A stretch of DNA of 25,593 bases. Origin: Lysobacter sp. GTDB lineage: Bacteria > Pseudomonadota > Gammaproteobacteria > Xanthomonadales > Xanthomonadaceae. The notes under the pieces were generated by a model that saw nothing but the letters and a program-made list of their open reading frames with translations, did no database searches and was not told the DNA's origin. Positions 14,818 to 22,564 of the stretch are shown here, piece by piece; position 1 is the first letter of the stretch, and each line of letters opens with the position of its first letter. The position numbers and the translations under genes are program-made. The DNA lies in contig JASLDW010000077.1 of assembly GCA_030151365.1 (NCBI GenBank), positions 1 to 25,593 of the forward strand, in the 5' to 3' direction.

Positions 14818-17800
14818 ATGGGCTTGAGCGGCGCATGGGTCGCGCTGGTGGCGTTGGCGTGGCTGGCCTTCATCTTCGCCGCCGCGCTGTTCGCCGATCG
14901 CCGGCCCGCGCTCCTGTCGCGGCACTGGGGCTGGATCTATGCGCTGTCGCTGGCGGTGTACTGCACGTCGTGGACGTTCTTCGGCACCGTCACCCAGGCC
15001 GCGCGCTACCAATGGCCGCTGCCGCCGACCTTCGTCGGCACCATCCTGCTGTACGCATTGGCCGGCACCGCGATGATCGGGCTGGTCCGGCGCGCGCGCG
15101 AAGTGCACGCCGGCTCCATCGCCGACTTCATCGCCGGACGCCTCGGGCGCGATCCGCGCCTCGCCGCGATCGTCACCCTGATCGCGATCCTCGGCCTGAT
15201 TCCCTACATCGCGCTGCAGCTCAAGGCGGTGGCGATGGGCTATGGCCTGCTGACGCATGGCATTGGCGGGAAAGTCGATACGGGCGGTATCGATATCGGT
15301 TTGGTGATCGCGCTGGTGATGGCGGCGTTCACCATGCTGTTCGGAACCCGCGATGCCGGCTGGCACAACCGCGGGCTGGTGTTCGCGGTGGCGGTGGAGT
15401 CGTTGTTCAAGCTGGCGGCGATGCTCGCGCTCGCCATTTTCGTGGCGCGCCATCATTCGGAACCGGCACCAGTCGCGACGCTGCAACAACCTCCCGATCG
15501 CCAGGGGTTCGCGCCATTGGTGCTGCTCGGCGTGCTGGCGATGTTCACCCTGCCGCACCAGTTCCACGTGGGCGTGGTGGAGTGCCGACAGGAATCGCAT
15601 CTGCGCACGGCGCGCTGGCTGTTCCCGCTGTACATGCTGCTGATCTCGCTGCCGCTGCTGCCGCTGGCGCGCATGGGCGGCGCGGAATTCGCCGGCGGCG
15701 TCAGCTCCGATCTCTACGTCATCGCCTTGCCGATGGCGCATGGCAATTCCGGACTCGCGCTGTTCGCCTATCTCGGCGGCATGGCCGCGGCGACCGGCAT
15801 GGTGGTGATCAGCCTGCTCACCCTGAGCCTGATGATCGGCAACCACTGGCTGGCGCCGGGCCTGTTGCGCGGCGCATGGGCGCGTGGTGGCGGCGACCTG
15901 CGTGGACGCGTATTGATGCTGCGGCGCGTCGGCATCCTGATCATCGTGTTCCTGGCGTGGGGATATGGTCGCGCCGTCGCGGGCGAGGTCGCGCTGGCCG
16001 ATGTCGGCGCGGTGTCGTTCTCGGCGCTGGCGACGCTCGCGCCGGCGATGGCGTTCGCGGTGTGGCTTCCGCAGATGCCGGCGCGCGCAGTATCGGTGGG
16101 CATCATCGCCGGATTCGTCGCCTGGGCATGGGCGATGCTGGTGCCATTGCTCGGCGATGCCGGCTTGATCTCGCCGGCACTGGTGGAACAGGGGCCGTTG
16201 GGTTGGCGCTGGTTGGCGCCCGATCATTTGCTGGCGTTGACAGGATGGGGACGCCTGGCGCGTGCGGTCGGCGTGAGCCTGCTGGTGTCGACGGCGGTGA
16301 CGCTTGCGGTCGCCTTGTGGCTGCCGCGCCAACAACGCCGGGAACTTGAACGCTTCGACGCCGCGACCCTGCGCAATGCCGGCTTGCGCTTCCTCGGACT
16401 GGAACGCATCAGCAGCTTGCTGGCGGATGCCCCGGCCAAGGGCGACGTGCCGCCGCAGGTCTCGGACGCGGTCGAGCGCGAATTGGCGGCGTTGCTCGGC
16501 AGTGCGTCGGCGCGTTTGCTGCTGGATACCGCGCGACGCAAGACCGGCGCCGAACTCGACACGGTGGCGATGATCGTCGACCAGGCCTCGAAGGATCTCA
16601 ACTTCAACCAGCGCGTGCTGCAGGGTGCGCTGGAGAACATGAGCCAGGGCATCAGCGTGGTCGATGGCGAATTGAAGCTTGTGGCGTGGAACGCGCGCTA
16701 CCAGGAACTGTTCGGGTTCCCCGAAGGCATGCTCGAGGTCGGGATGCCGGTGGAAGCCCTCAGCCGCTGGGCGCTGGAGCGGATGCATCCCGCGTCCGAT
16801 CGCGAACGTGCATTGCAGCGACGCCTTGCGCACATGCGCGCCGGCACCCTGCATCTGTCGGAACGGGTGTTCCCGAACGGCAGCATCATCGAAATCCGCG
16901 GCAATCCGATGCCCGGCGGCGGCTTCGTCGCCACTTTCACGGATGTCACCGCGTTCCGTCGCGCCCAGAATGAGTTGCAGGACATCAATGCCACGCTGGA
17001 GCAGCGCGTGGACGAGCGCACGCACCTGCTCGACGTCGCCCGTCGCGAAGCCGAGCGCGCCAACGACGCCAAGACGCGTTTCCTGGCCGCGGTCGGCCAC
17101 GACCTGTTGCAGCCGCTGCACGCGGCGCAATTGTTCGCCGACGCGCTGACGCAGCAACTGGACGACATCGAGCACAGGCGCGTGGTCGGGCAGATCCACG
17201 GCGCGCTCGATTCCACTACCGATCTCCTGACCGGGCTGTTCGACATGTCGCGGCTGGAGGCCGGCGGACTGGTGCCGGAACCGCGCGCGTTTCCATTGGC
17301 CGAAGTGCTGGACCCGCTGGCGGTGCAATTCGCGGCACTGGCGCAGGCGAAGGGATTGCGTTTCCGTTGTCGCCCGACACGTGCGTGGGTCGACAGCGAT
17401 CCGCGATTGTTGCGGCGGATCGTGCAGAACTTCCTCGCCAACGCCGTGCGCTACACCGCGCGGGGATCGCTGTTTCTGGGGGTTCGCCACGTCAACGGCG
17501 GATTGCGATTGGAAGTCCACGACACCGGTCCCGGCATCGCGCCCGAACAGCAGGCGATGATTTTCGAGGAATTCCGGCGCGGCGAGAACGTGCCGGGACA
17601 GGGCCTCGGTCTTGGCCTGGCGATCGCCGATCGCCTGGCGACCTTGCTCGATTCGCGCATCGGCCTGCGCAGCCGTATCGGGCGTGGCAGCGTGTTTTCG
17701 ATCGATATCCCGCGGGCGGCGGCACCGGCGGCGACCAGGCCCGCGACGCAACGACAGTCGGGCGGCATGCGCATCCTCGCCGTCGACAACGATCCGCAGG

Positions 17801-18138
17801 CACTCGACGCGTTGGCGACATTGTTGCGCGGCTGGGGCTACGGCGTGGTGACCGCGACGGACCAACCGTCTGCAGTCGCCGTGATGGAAGCGGGCGAAGT
17901 CGATGCCTGGTTGTTCGACTACCACCTCGACGATGGACTCACCGGGGTCGCCTTGCACGACGAGCTGGCACGGCGCTTCGGCGCGCGGCCGGCCATGATC
18001 CTGAGCGCCGACGATGGCGGTGCGACCCGTCGCGATGTGCTGGAACACGGCCTCACGCTGCTGCGGAAGCCATTGCGGCCGCTGGCCCTGAAATCGGTGC
18101 TGGATCGCGTGCTGGCGTCGGCGGTGCGCGTCGCCTAG
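14818..18138 (+). CDS. crbS: Hybrid sensor histidine kinase with sodium/solute-symporter domain, CrbS/MxtR-like
   Basis: The 1106-residue protein has, in order: an SSF-type multi-membrane domain (about 1-500), a linker resembling STAC (about 510-585), a PAS domain (about 600-717, ENMSQGISVVDGELKLVAWN region), a coiled coil, a HisKA domain with phospho-acceptor H761 (VGHDLLQPLHAA), an ATPase domain (NFLANAVRYT, DTGPGIA, GQGLGLGLAIAD; about 850-965), and a receiver (about 984-1100) with D1034. The CbrA kinase shares the front half but lacks the receiver. With the LuxR-type partner next door this fits CrbS/CrbR (MxtR/ErdR), which controls acetyl-CoA synthetase and acetate use in Vibrio and Pseudomonas. 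It sits in the inner membrane. The final four bases overlap the convergent regulator gene. Confidence 0.85.
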   Translation: MGLSGAWVALVALAWLAFIFAAALFADRRPALLSRHWGWIYALSLAVYCTSWTFFGTVTQAARYQWPLPPTFVGTILLYALAGTAMIGLVRRAREVHAGSIADFIAGRLGRDPRLAAIVTLIAILGLIPYIALQLKAVAMGYGLLTHGIGGKVDTGGIDIGLVIALVMAAFTMLFGTRDAGWHNRGLVFAVAVESLFKLAAMLALAIFVARHHSEPAPVATLQQPPDRQGFAPLVLLGVLAMFTLPHQFHVGVVECRQESHLRTARWLFPLYMLLISLPLLPLARMGGAEFAGGVSSDLYVIALPMAHGNSGLALFAYLGGMAAATGMVVISLLTLSLMIGNHWLAPGLLRGAWARGGGDLRGRVLMLRRVGILIIVFLAWGYGRAVAGEVALADVGAVSFSALATLAPAMAFAVWLPQMPARAVSVGIIAGFVAWAWAMLVPLLGDAGLISPALVEQGPLGWRWLAPDHLLALTGWGRLARAVGVSLLVSTAVTLAVALWLPRQQRRELERFDAATLRNAGLRFLGLERISSLLADAPAKGDVPPQVSDAVERELAALLGSASARLLLDTARRKTGAELDTVAMIVDQASKDLNFNQRVLQGALENMSQGISVVDGELKLVAWNARYQELFGFPEGMLEVGMPVEALSRWALERMHPASDRERALQRRLAHMRAGTLHLSERVFPNGSIIEIRGNPMPGGGFVATFTDVTAFRRAQNELQDINATLEQRVDERTHLLDVARREAERANDAKTRFLAAVGHDLLQPLHAAQLFADALTQQLDDIEHRRVVGQIHGALDSTTDLLTGLFDMSRLEAGGLVPEPRAFPLAEVLDPLAVQFAALAQAKGLRFRCRPTRAWVDSDPRLLRRIVQNFLANAVRYTARGSLFLGVRHVNGGLRLEVHDTGPGIAPEQQAMIFEEFRRGENVPGQGLGLGLAIADRLATLLDSRIGLRSRIGRGSVFSIDIPRAAAPAATRPATQRQSGGMRILAVDNDPQALDALATLLRGWGYGVVTATDQPSAVAVMEAGEVDAWLFDYHLDDGLTGVALHDELARRFGARPAMILSADDGGATRRDVLEHGLTLLRKPLRPLALKSVLDRVLASAVRVA

Positions 18139-18803
18139 ACCAGCGGGACGTGGCGACTGGGATCGCCGAGTTCCAGTTCGCGCAGCACCACGCCCGCCTG
18201 GGTGCGATTGCGCACGCCGAGGCGCTCGAAGATCGCGGTGACGTGCGCCTTGACGGTGCGTTCCTGGATGTCGAGGCGGTCGGCGATCTGCTTGTTGAGC
18301 AGGCCTTCGGCGACCATCTGCAGCACGCGGAACTGCTGCGGCGACAGGCTGGCCAGGCGCGAGGCGAGGGCGCGGTCGTCGGGCGACGAATGCGCGTGTT
18401 CGACCGCGGCACGCAGGCTGTCGGGCAGCCAGCGTTCGCAGGCGAGGACAGCGCGAATCGCCGAATGCAGTTCGTCGAGGCCGGAGACCTTGGGCAGGAA
18501 TCCGGCGGCGCCATGGTCCAGGGCGCGGCGGACCACCCGCGGATCATCGTTGGCAGACACCACGATCACCGCGACGTGGGGATATTGCGCGCGGATCGCA
18601 GCCAGCCCGGTCAGGCCGTGGTTGCCGGGCATGTGGATGTCGAGCAGCACCAGGTCGATGTCGGGATGTGCATCCAGCGCCGCCAGCGCCGCGTCCAGCG
18701 AGTCGGCTTCGTGCATGCGCATGTCGCTCACGGCATCGGCCGCGACCTGCTTCAGGGCCGCGCGGAACAGTGGATGGTCGTCGGCGATCAGCACGGTGGG
18801 CAT
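18135..18803 (-). CDS. crbR: LuxR/NarL-family response regulator, CrbR/ErdR-like
   Basis: The 222-residue product has a receiver domain with acidic pocket D8/D9, phospho-acceptor D55 (LVLLDIHMPG) and K105 (GFLPK). Its C-terminal LuxR helix-turn-helix spans about residues 155-207 (LSPQQFRVLQMVAEG, NKQIADRLDIQERTVKAHV). It is convergent with the hybrid kinase, and the two stop codons are the same palindrome CTAG (18135-18138). Pairing with an SSF-hybrid kinase suggests CrbR/ErdR, an activator of acetate-assimilation genes in other gammaproteobacteria. The receiver at the end of the kinase implies either a relay or competition for phosphate. A TAGGCT box lies seven bases before the ATG, so the message may be leaderless or nearly so. 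Confidence 0.88.
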   Translation of the reverse strand: MPTVLIADDHPLFRAALKQVAADAVSDMRMHEADSLDAALAALDAHPDIDLVLLDIHMPGNHGLTGLAAIRAQYPHVAVIVVSANDDPRVVRRALDHGAAGFLPKVSGLDELHSAIRAVLACERWLPDSLRAAVEHAHSSPDDRALASRLASLSPQQFRVLQMVAEGLLNKQIADRLDIQERTVKAHVTAIFERLGVRNRTQAGVVLRELELGDPSRHVPLV

Positions 18804-18810
18804 CGCGTCC

Positions 18811-18816
18811 AGCCTA
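18811..18816 (-). promoter_or_regulatory. Possible -10 element of the response regulator gene (TAGGCT)
   Basis: On the minus strand TAGGCT is followed by seven bases and then the ATG at 18803. An 18-base imperfect palindrome centred on GCGCGATCGCGC (18820-18837) lies just upstream, but such GC-rich words are common in this sequence. Confidence 0.3.
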
Positions 18817-18876
18817 TCAGCTGCGCGATCGCGCTGCCTCGCACCAAAGTACGATGCGGATGATGGCAGGACGGGC

Positions 18877-18882
18877 TATCGT
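18877..18882 (+). promoter_or_regulatory. Possible -10 element of the oligomer hydrolase gene (TATCGT)
   Basis: TATCGT ends six bases before the ATG at 18889 and no ribosome binding site is present, so transcription may begin at the start codon. A second candidate is TACGAT at 18850-18855, which would give a leader of about 27 bases. Confidence 0.3.
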
Positions 18883-18888
18883 CGCGGC

Positions 18889-20724
18889 ATGCGACCGCTC
18901 ATCCTCCTGCTCTTGCTCCCACTTTCGGCCCTCGTGTCGGCTGGTTCCGTCGCCGCTGCCACGCGCTCGAAACATGCCACGAAGAACGCCATGGACGCTG
19001 CGCACGTCACCATCACCGAACATCGCAACGGCGACGACCTGCTCACCGCCGGGCTCGGGCTCGACGGCCTGCGCGCGATGACGCCTCCCGCGTTCGCCGA
19101 TGCTGCGCATCCCACCGCCGCCGAACGCCGCCGTCGCGCGATCTGGTCGAACTGGCGCGGCATCGCCGACCTCTCGCCCAATGGCGGCTACGGCACGGTC
19201 TACGGCAGCACTGCCAGCGTGCCTGGGCGCGAATATTCGACCCTGCTGACATTGCCGGGCGCGCAGGCGCCGCATCGCGTGGTGCTGCAACTGCCGGATG
19301 CCTTCGACACCCGCAAGCGCTGCGTGGTGGTGTCGGTGGCTTCGGGTTCGCGCGGCGTGTACGGATCGATGGCGGTCGGTGCGGCCTGGGGCTTGCCGAA
19401 AGGGTGCGCCGTCGTCCATACCGACAAGGCCGCCGGCACCGATTATTTCGACATCGACGCCAGCGAAGGCGTCGATGCCGCCGGCGAACGCGTGGCCGCG
19501 GACAAGGCCGGCGCGTTCAAGCCGCAATTCGCCGCGGGTGCCAGCGGCGTCGCCTTCAAGCATGCGCATTCCGGCGACAATCCGGAAGCCGACTGGGGGC
19601 GCCACGTGAAGCAGGCGGCGGAATTCGCGCTGCGCATGCTCGACCAGGCCTATCCGGCGCAGGTACCGTTCACGCCGCAGAACACCAAGATCATCGCCAC
19701 CGGCATTTCCAACGGTGGCGGCGCGGTGTTGCGCGCCGCCGAACTCGATGGCGGCTGGCTGGCTGGCGTCGTCGCCGGCGAACCGAATGTTTACGCCGCA
19801 GGCGGTCGTCCGCTGTACGACTTCGCCACCGAAGCGGCGCTGCTGATGCCCTGCGCCTTGCTCGACATGCCTGCCGCGGACTTGCCGCAGCCGCCGTTGC
19901 GTGCGCAGGTGGAACCGCTGTGGACGCAGCGTTGCGCCAGCCTGAAGCAACTCGGCCTGGTCGAAGGCGAGACCGTCGCGCAGCAGGCGGCGTCCGCGCA
20001 TGCACAGTTGCGCGCGAAGGGCTGGACGGATGGCGCGCTGCACGGCGGCGCCGCATCGGTCGGTTTCGACCTGTGGCGCGCGGTCGCGGTGGCCTATGCC
20101 TCGGCCTATGGTCGGTATCGTGCCGGCGAACATCCCTGCGGATTCAACTATTCGGCGATCGGTGCCGATCTCAAGCCGCGTCCGACCACATCCGCCGAGC
20201 GCGCGACATGGTGGAGCGATGGCAGCGGCATTCCGCCCGGAAACGCCATCGGCATGATCGATCCGAAAATGTCGCTGCCGGATGCGACCTTGGCTGGAGA
20301 GCGTTGCCTGCGCGCGTTGTGGACGGATCAGGGCGCAGACGGCAAGCGCGTGCGTGACGGCATCGCCGCGACGCATGCCAAGGTGCCGCAGAAGGGTTTC
20401 CCGATCCTGGTGATCCACGGCAGCGACGATGGCCTGGTGCCGCCGGCATTCAGCAGTGCGCCGTGGGTGGCAGCGGCGCGCGCCGCCGGTCGTCCGGTGA
20501 CGTACTGGACGGTGGGCAAGGCCGAACACTTCGATGCTTTCCTCGCGTTCCCGTCATACGCGCAGCGCTTCGTGCCGCTGCTGCCATACATGTACGAGGG
20601 GCTGGATCGCGTGTGGGCGCAGATCGAAGGAAAGGGCGCCATCGCCACCAACGATGTCCACATCGACGCCAGGCCGCGCGGCGATGCCGCGCTGAACCGC
20701 GACGACCTCCGTTTCCCCGACTGA
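18889..20724 (+). CDS. Secreted D-(-)-3-hydroxybutyrate oligomer hydrolase
   Basis: The 611-residue product begins MRPLILLLLLPLSALVSAG, a signal peptide cleaved near VAAA. It matches the 3-hydroxybutyrate-oligomer hydrolase family (EC 3.1.1.22): VTITEHRNGDDLLTAGLG at the mature N-terminus, the active-site block GISNGGGAVLRA with S274, then HGSDDGLVPP with D513 and GKAEHFDAF with H547 as probable catalytic partners. The family cleaves short 3-hydroxybutyrate oligomers, released by extracellular PHB depolymerases, to monomer; the export signal places it in the periplasm or outside. It is somewhat shorter than the Ralstonia enzymes I recall (about 700 residues). The in-frame region upstream of 18889 is antisense to the response regulator and is not coding. 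PHA synthase genes follow 0.7 kb downstream. Confidence 0.88.
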   Translation: MRPLILLLLLPLSALVSAGSVAAATRSKHATKNAMDAAHVTITEHRNGDDLLTAGLGLDGLRAMTPPAFADAAHPTAAERRRRAIWSNWRGIADLSPNGGYGTVYGSTASVPGREYSTLLTLPGAQAPHRVVLQLPDAFDTRKRCVVVSVASGSRGVYGSMAVGAAWGLPKGCAVVHTDKAAGTDYFDIDASEGVDAAGERVAADKAGAFKPQFAAGASGVAFKHAHSGDNPEADWGRHVKQAAEFALRMLDQAYPAQVPFTPQNTKIIATGISNGGGAVLRAAELDGGWLAGVVAGEPNVYAAGGRPLYDFATEAALLMPCALLDMPAADLPQPPLRAQVEPLWTQRCASLKQLGLVEGETVAQQAASAHAQLRAKGWTDGALHGGAASVGFDLWRAVAVAYASAYGRYRAGEHPCGFNYSAIGADLKPRPTTSAERATWWSDGSGIPPGNAIGMIDPKMSLPDATLAGERCLRALWTDQGADGKRVRDGIAATHAKVPQKGFPILVIHGSDDGLVPPAFSSAPWVAAARAAGRPVTYWTVGKAEHFDAFLAFPSYAQRFVPLLPYMYEGLDRVWAQIEGKGAIATNDVHIDARPRGDAALNRDDLRFPD

Positions 20725-20761
20725 TTTGCCGTTTTCACCGCCGATCTGGCAGTCTGGTGGC

Positions 20762-21403
20762 ATGAATACCCCCGATGACCGCTTGACCGGCAAGCCCAAG
20801 CGCTTTTCCATGTTGCGCGAGTTCCGCCTCGCCGACTGGTTCACGCTGGGCAATGCGTTCTGCGGCACCGGCGCGATCTTCGCGGCGATGCGCTTCCTGC
20901 AGGATGACGTCACCGGCGACCTGTTGATCGGCATGGCGCTGATCCCGTTGGCCTTCATCTTCGATGCGCTCGATGGCCGTATCGCGCGCTGGCGCAAGGT
21001 CGCGTCCACCCTCGGGCGCGAACTCGATTCGCTGGCCGACGTGATTTCCTTCGGCGTCGCCCCGGCAGCGCTGGCCTATGCCTGCGGCATGCAGGGACTA
21101 TGGGACTGGATCGTGCTCAGCTTCTTCGTCGGCTGCGGCGTGAGTCGGCTGGCGCGCTACAACGTCACTGCCGAGCAACTGTCCGGCGCCGAAGGCAAGG
21201 TCAAGTATTTCGAGGGCACGCCGATCCCGACCAGCCTGCTGCTGGTGATCGTGCTCGCGATCGCGGTGTGGCAGGGCCACATCGGCCAGAACCTGTGGGG
21301 CGGGGTGGTGATGCTCGGGCGCTGGCAGCTGCATCCGCTGGTGTTGATGTTCGCGTTGTCGGGCTCGCTGATGATCAGCACCATCCGCATTCCCAAGCCC
21401 TGA
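20762..21403 (+). CDS. pssA: CDP-diacylglycerol-serine O-phosphatidyltransferase (PssA, membrane type)
   Basis: The 213-residue membrane protein carries the complete CDP-alcohol phosphatidyltransferase signature DG-x2-AR-x8-G-x3-D-x3-D in the stretch beginning DALDGRIARW and ending DSLAD. FRLADWFTLGNAFCG at the front and GTPIPTSL later are typical of PssA of the Bacillus/proteobacterial integral type. It joins CDP-diacylglycerol and L-serine to make phosphatidylserine at the inner membrane, the precursor of phosphatidylethanolamine. The start at 20762 was chosen because 12 upstream in-frame codons look like leader sequence. It begins 37 bases after the oligomer hydrolase stop and may be read through from it. 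There is no obvious link with PHA synthesis. Confidence 0.92.
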   Translation: MNTPDDRLTGKPKRFSMLREFRLADWFTLGNAFCGTGAIFAAMRFLQDDVTGDLLIGMALIPLAFIFDALDGRIARWRKVASTLGRELDSLADVISFGVAPAALAYACGMQGLWDWIVLSFFVGCGVSRLARYNVTAEQLSGAEGKVKYFEGTPIPTSLLLVIVLAIAVWQGHIGQNLWGGVVMLGRWQLHPLVLMFALSGSLMISTIRIPKP

Positions 21404-21432
21404 AACAGCACCACGGGCACGCCATGGCTGCG

Positions 21433-21441
21433 TGCTAGCAT
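21433..21441 (+). promoter_or_regulatory. Possible extended -10 promoter of phaEC (TGC-TAGCAT)
   Basis: TGCTAGCAT has the TGn extension and a TAGCAT hexamer and lies 27 bases before the phaE ATG. It overlaps the right arm of a 6-bp hairpin (GCACGC/GCGTGC, 21417-21435) that follows pssA. The -35 is poor. Confidence 0.35.
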
Positions 21442-21468
21442 CGTCCCATTCCACACGGACGACACCGC

Positions 21469-22563
21469 ATGAACTCGCCCTGGCCCGCGGATTTCGAGCA
21501 GCTTTCGCGTCAGTACTGGACGGCCTGGAACGAGATGATGCGCAACGGCGGCGCGGCTGCGTCGCCCTTTGGCGCGGCGCCCGCATCACCGTTCGGATTT
21601 TCCCCGGGGATGATGGGGACGCCGGGATTCGGCATGCCGGGCATGGCCGGCATGATGGGCGGCGCGATGCCCGGCATGGGCGGTGCGCCGGCTGGCTGGC
21701 GTGAAGCGATGGCGTTCTGGAACAACAATGTGGCAATGGGTATTCCGGATGCCGGCGTGCGCAATGTCGCCGACCGCATGAACGCGCAGGCCAGCACGTG
21801 GTGGAGCGAAATGCAGAAGCTGGCGGCGCAGCTGGCCGCGCAGAATGCCGACGCCAGTGAAATCGCGAGGCAATGGCGACAGGTGATGGACGGGCAGGGC
21901 AACCAGGCCGTGCTCGACATGTTCAAGGGCCTGCAGGGCGCGGAATCGCACAGCCTGGAAGCGTGGTACGACGCCGCGCGACCGTGGCTTGACGCCTGGC
22001 GCCGGGAAACGCACAGCTGGCTCGGCATGCCGGCGTTCGGACTGACCCGCGAACACCAGGAGCGCATCCAGTCGCTGATGCAATCGCAGGTCGACTACCA
22101 GGATCGCCTGTCGGCCTACAACGCGCTGCTGCTGAAGGCCAGCCAGGATGCGGTTGGCGTGTTCGAAGGGTTGCTGAAGAAGCACGAGGAGCCCGGCAAG
22201 CAGCTCACCACCGCCCGCGCATTGTTCGATGTCTGGGTCGATGCCGCCGAGCAGGCATATGCGAAGATCGCGCTGTCCGACGAATTCCGTCGCGTTTACG
22301 GCGAGATGGTCAATGCACAGATGCGCCTGCGCCAGCAGGTGCAGCGCGAAATCGAACAGATGTGTTCGGTGTTCGGCCTGCCGACGCGCACCGAACTCGA
22401 TGCCGCCCATCGCAAGATCGCCGAGCTCGAGCGCATGGTGCGCCGCCAGTCGGCGGGATCGAAACCCGCTGGCGACGCCCCCGCCGCGCGCAAGCCGGCG
22501 CCGCGCAAGAAGGCGGCAACGGCCACCAAGACCACCGACAGCAAACGTCCACGGAGCCGCTGA
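21469..22563 (+). CDS. phaE: Class III PHA synthase subunit PhaE
   Basis: The 364-residue soluble, largely helical protein has the class III PhaE layout. An aromatic N-terminus (PWPADFEQLSRQYWTAWNEM) is followed by a Gly/Met/Pro-rich linker (about 34-76, eight Met between 48 and 70), a helical body with the MQSQVDYQDRLSAYNALL and ARALFDVWVDAAEQAY segments, and FGLPTRTELDAAHRKIAELE near 305-325. PhaE forms the active complex with PhaC on PHA granules. The last 40 residues are a Lys/Ala/Arg/Pro tail (AARKPAPRKKAATATK) like those of nucleoid-binding phasins. phaC follows after one base (TGACATG). The start has only a weak GGA 10 bases upstream. Confidence 0.9.
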   Translation: MNSPWPADFEQLSRQYWTAWNEMMRNGGAAASPFGAAPASPFGFSPGMMGTPGFGMPGMAGMMGGAMPGMGGAPAGWREAMAFWNNNVAMGIPDAGVRNVADRMNAQASTWWSEMQKLAAQLAAQNADASEIARQWRQVMDGQGNQAVLDMFKGLQGAESHSLEAWYDAARPWLDAWRRETHSWLGMPAFGLTREHQERIQSLMQSQVDYQDRLSAYNALLLKASQDAVGVFEGLLKKHEEPGKQLTTARALFDVWVDAAEQAYAKIALSDEFRRVYGEMVNAQMRLRQQVQREIEQMCSVFGLPTRTELDAAHRKIAELERMVRRQSAGSKPAGDAPAARKPAPRKKAATATKTTDSKRPRSR

Positions 22564-22564
22564 C

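Noticed and set aside
14761..18048. 1095-codon open frame antisense to the sensor kinase
   Set aside because: The translation is low-complexity (Arg, Gln, His, Ala) with no recognisable motif, while the plus strand encodes a complete multidomain kinase.
18820..18837. GCGCGATCGCGC-centred palindrome as a regulator site
   Set aside because: GCGATCGC-like words are frequent across this GC-rich window and no second copy sits in a comparable place.
18202..18888. In-frame extension of the oligomer hydrolase upstream of 18889
   Set aside because: It overlaps the response regulator on the other strand, and the signal peptide starts exactly at 18889.
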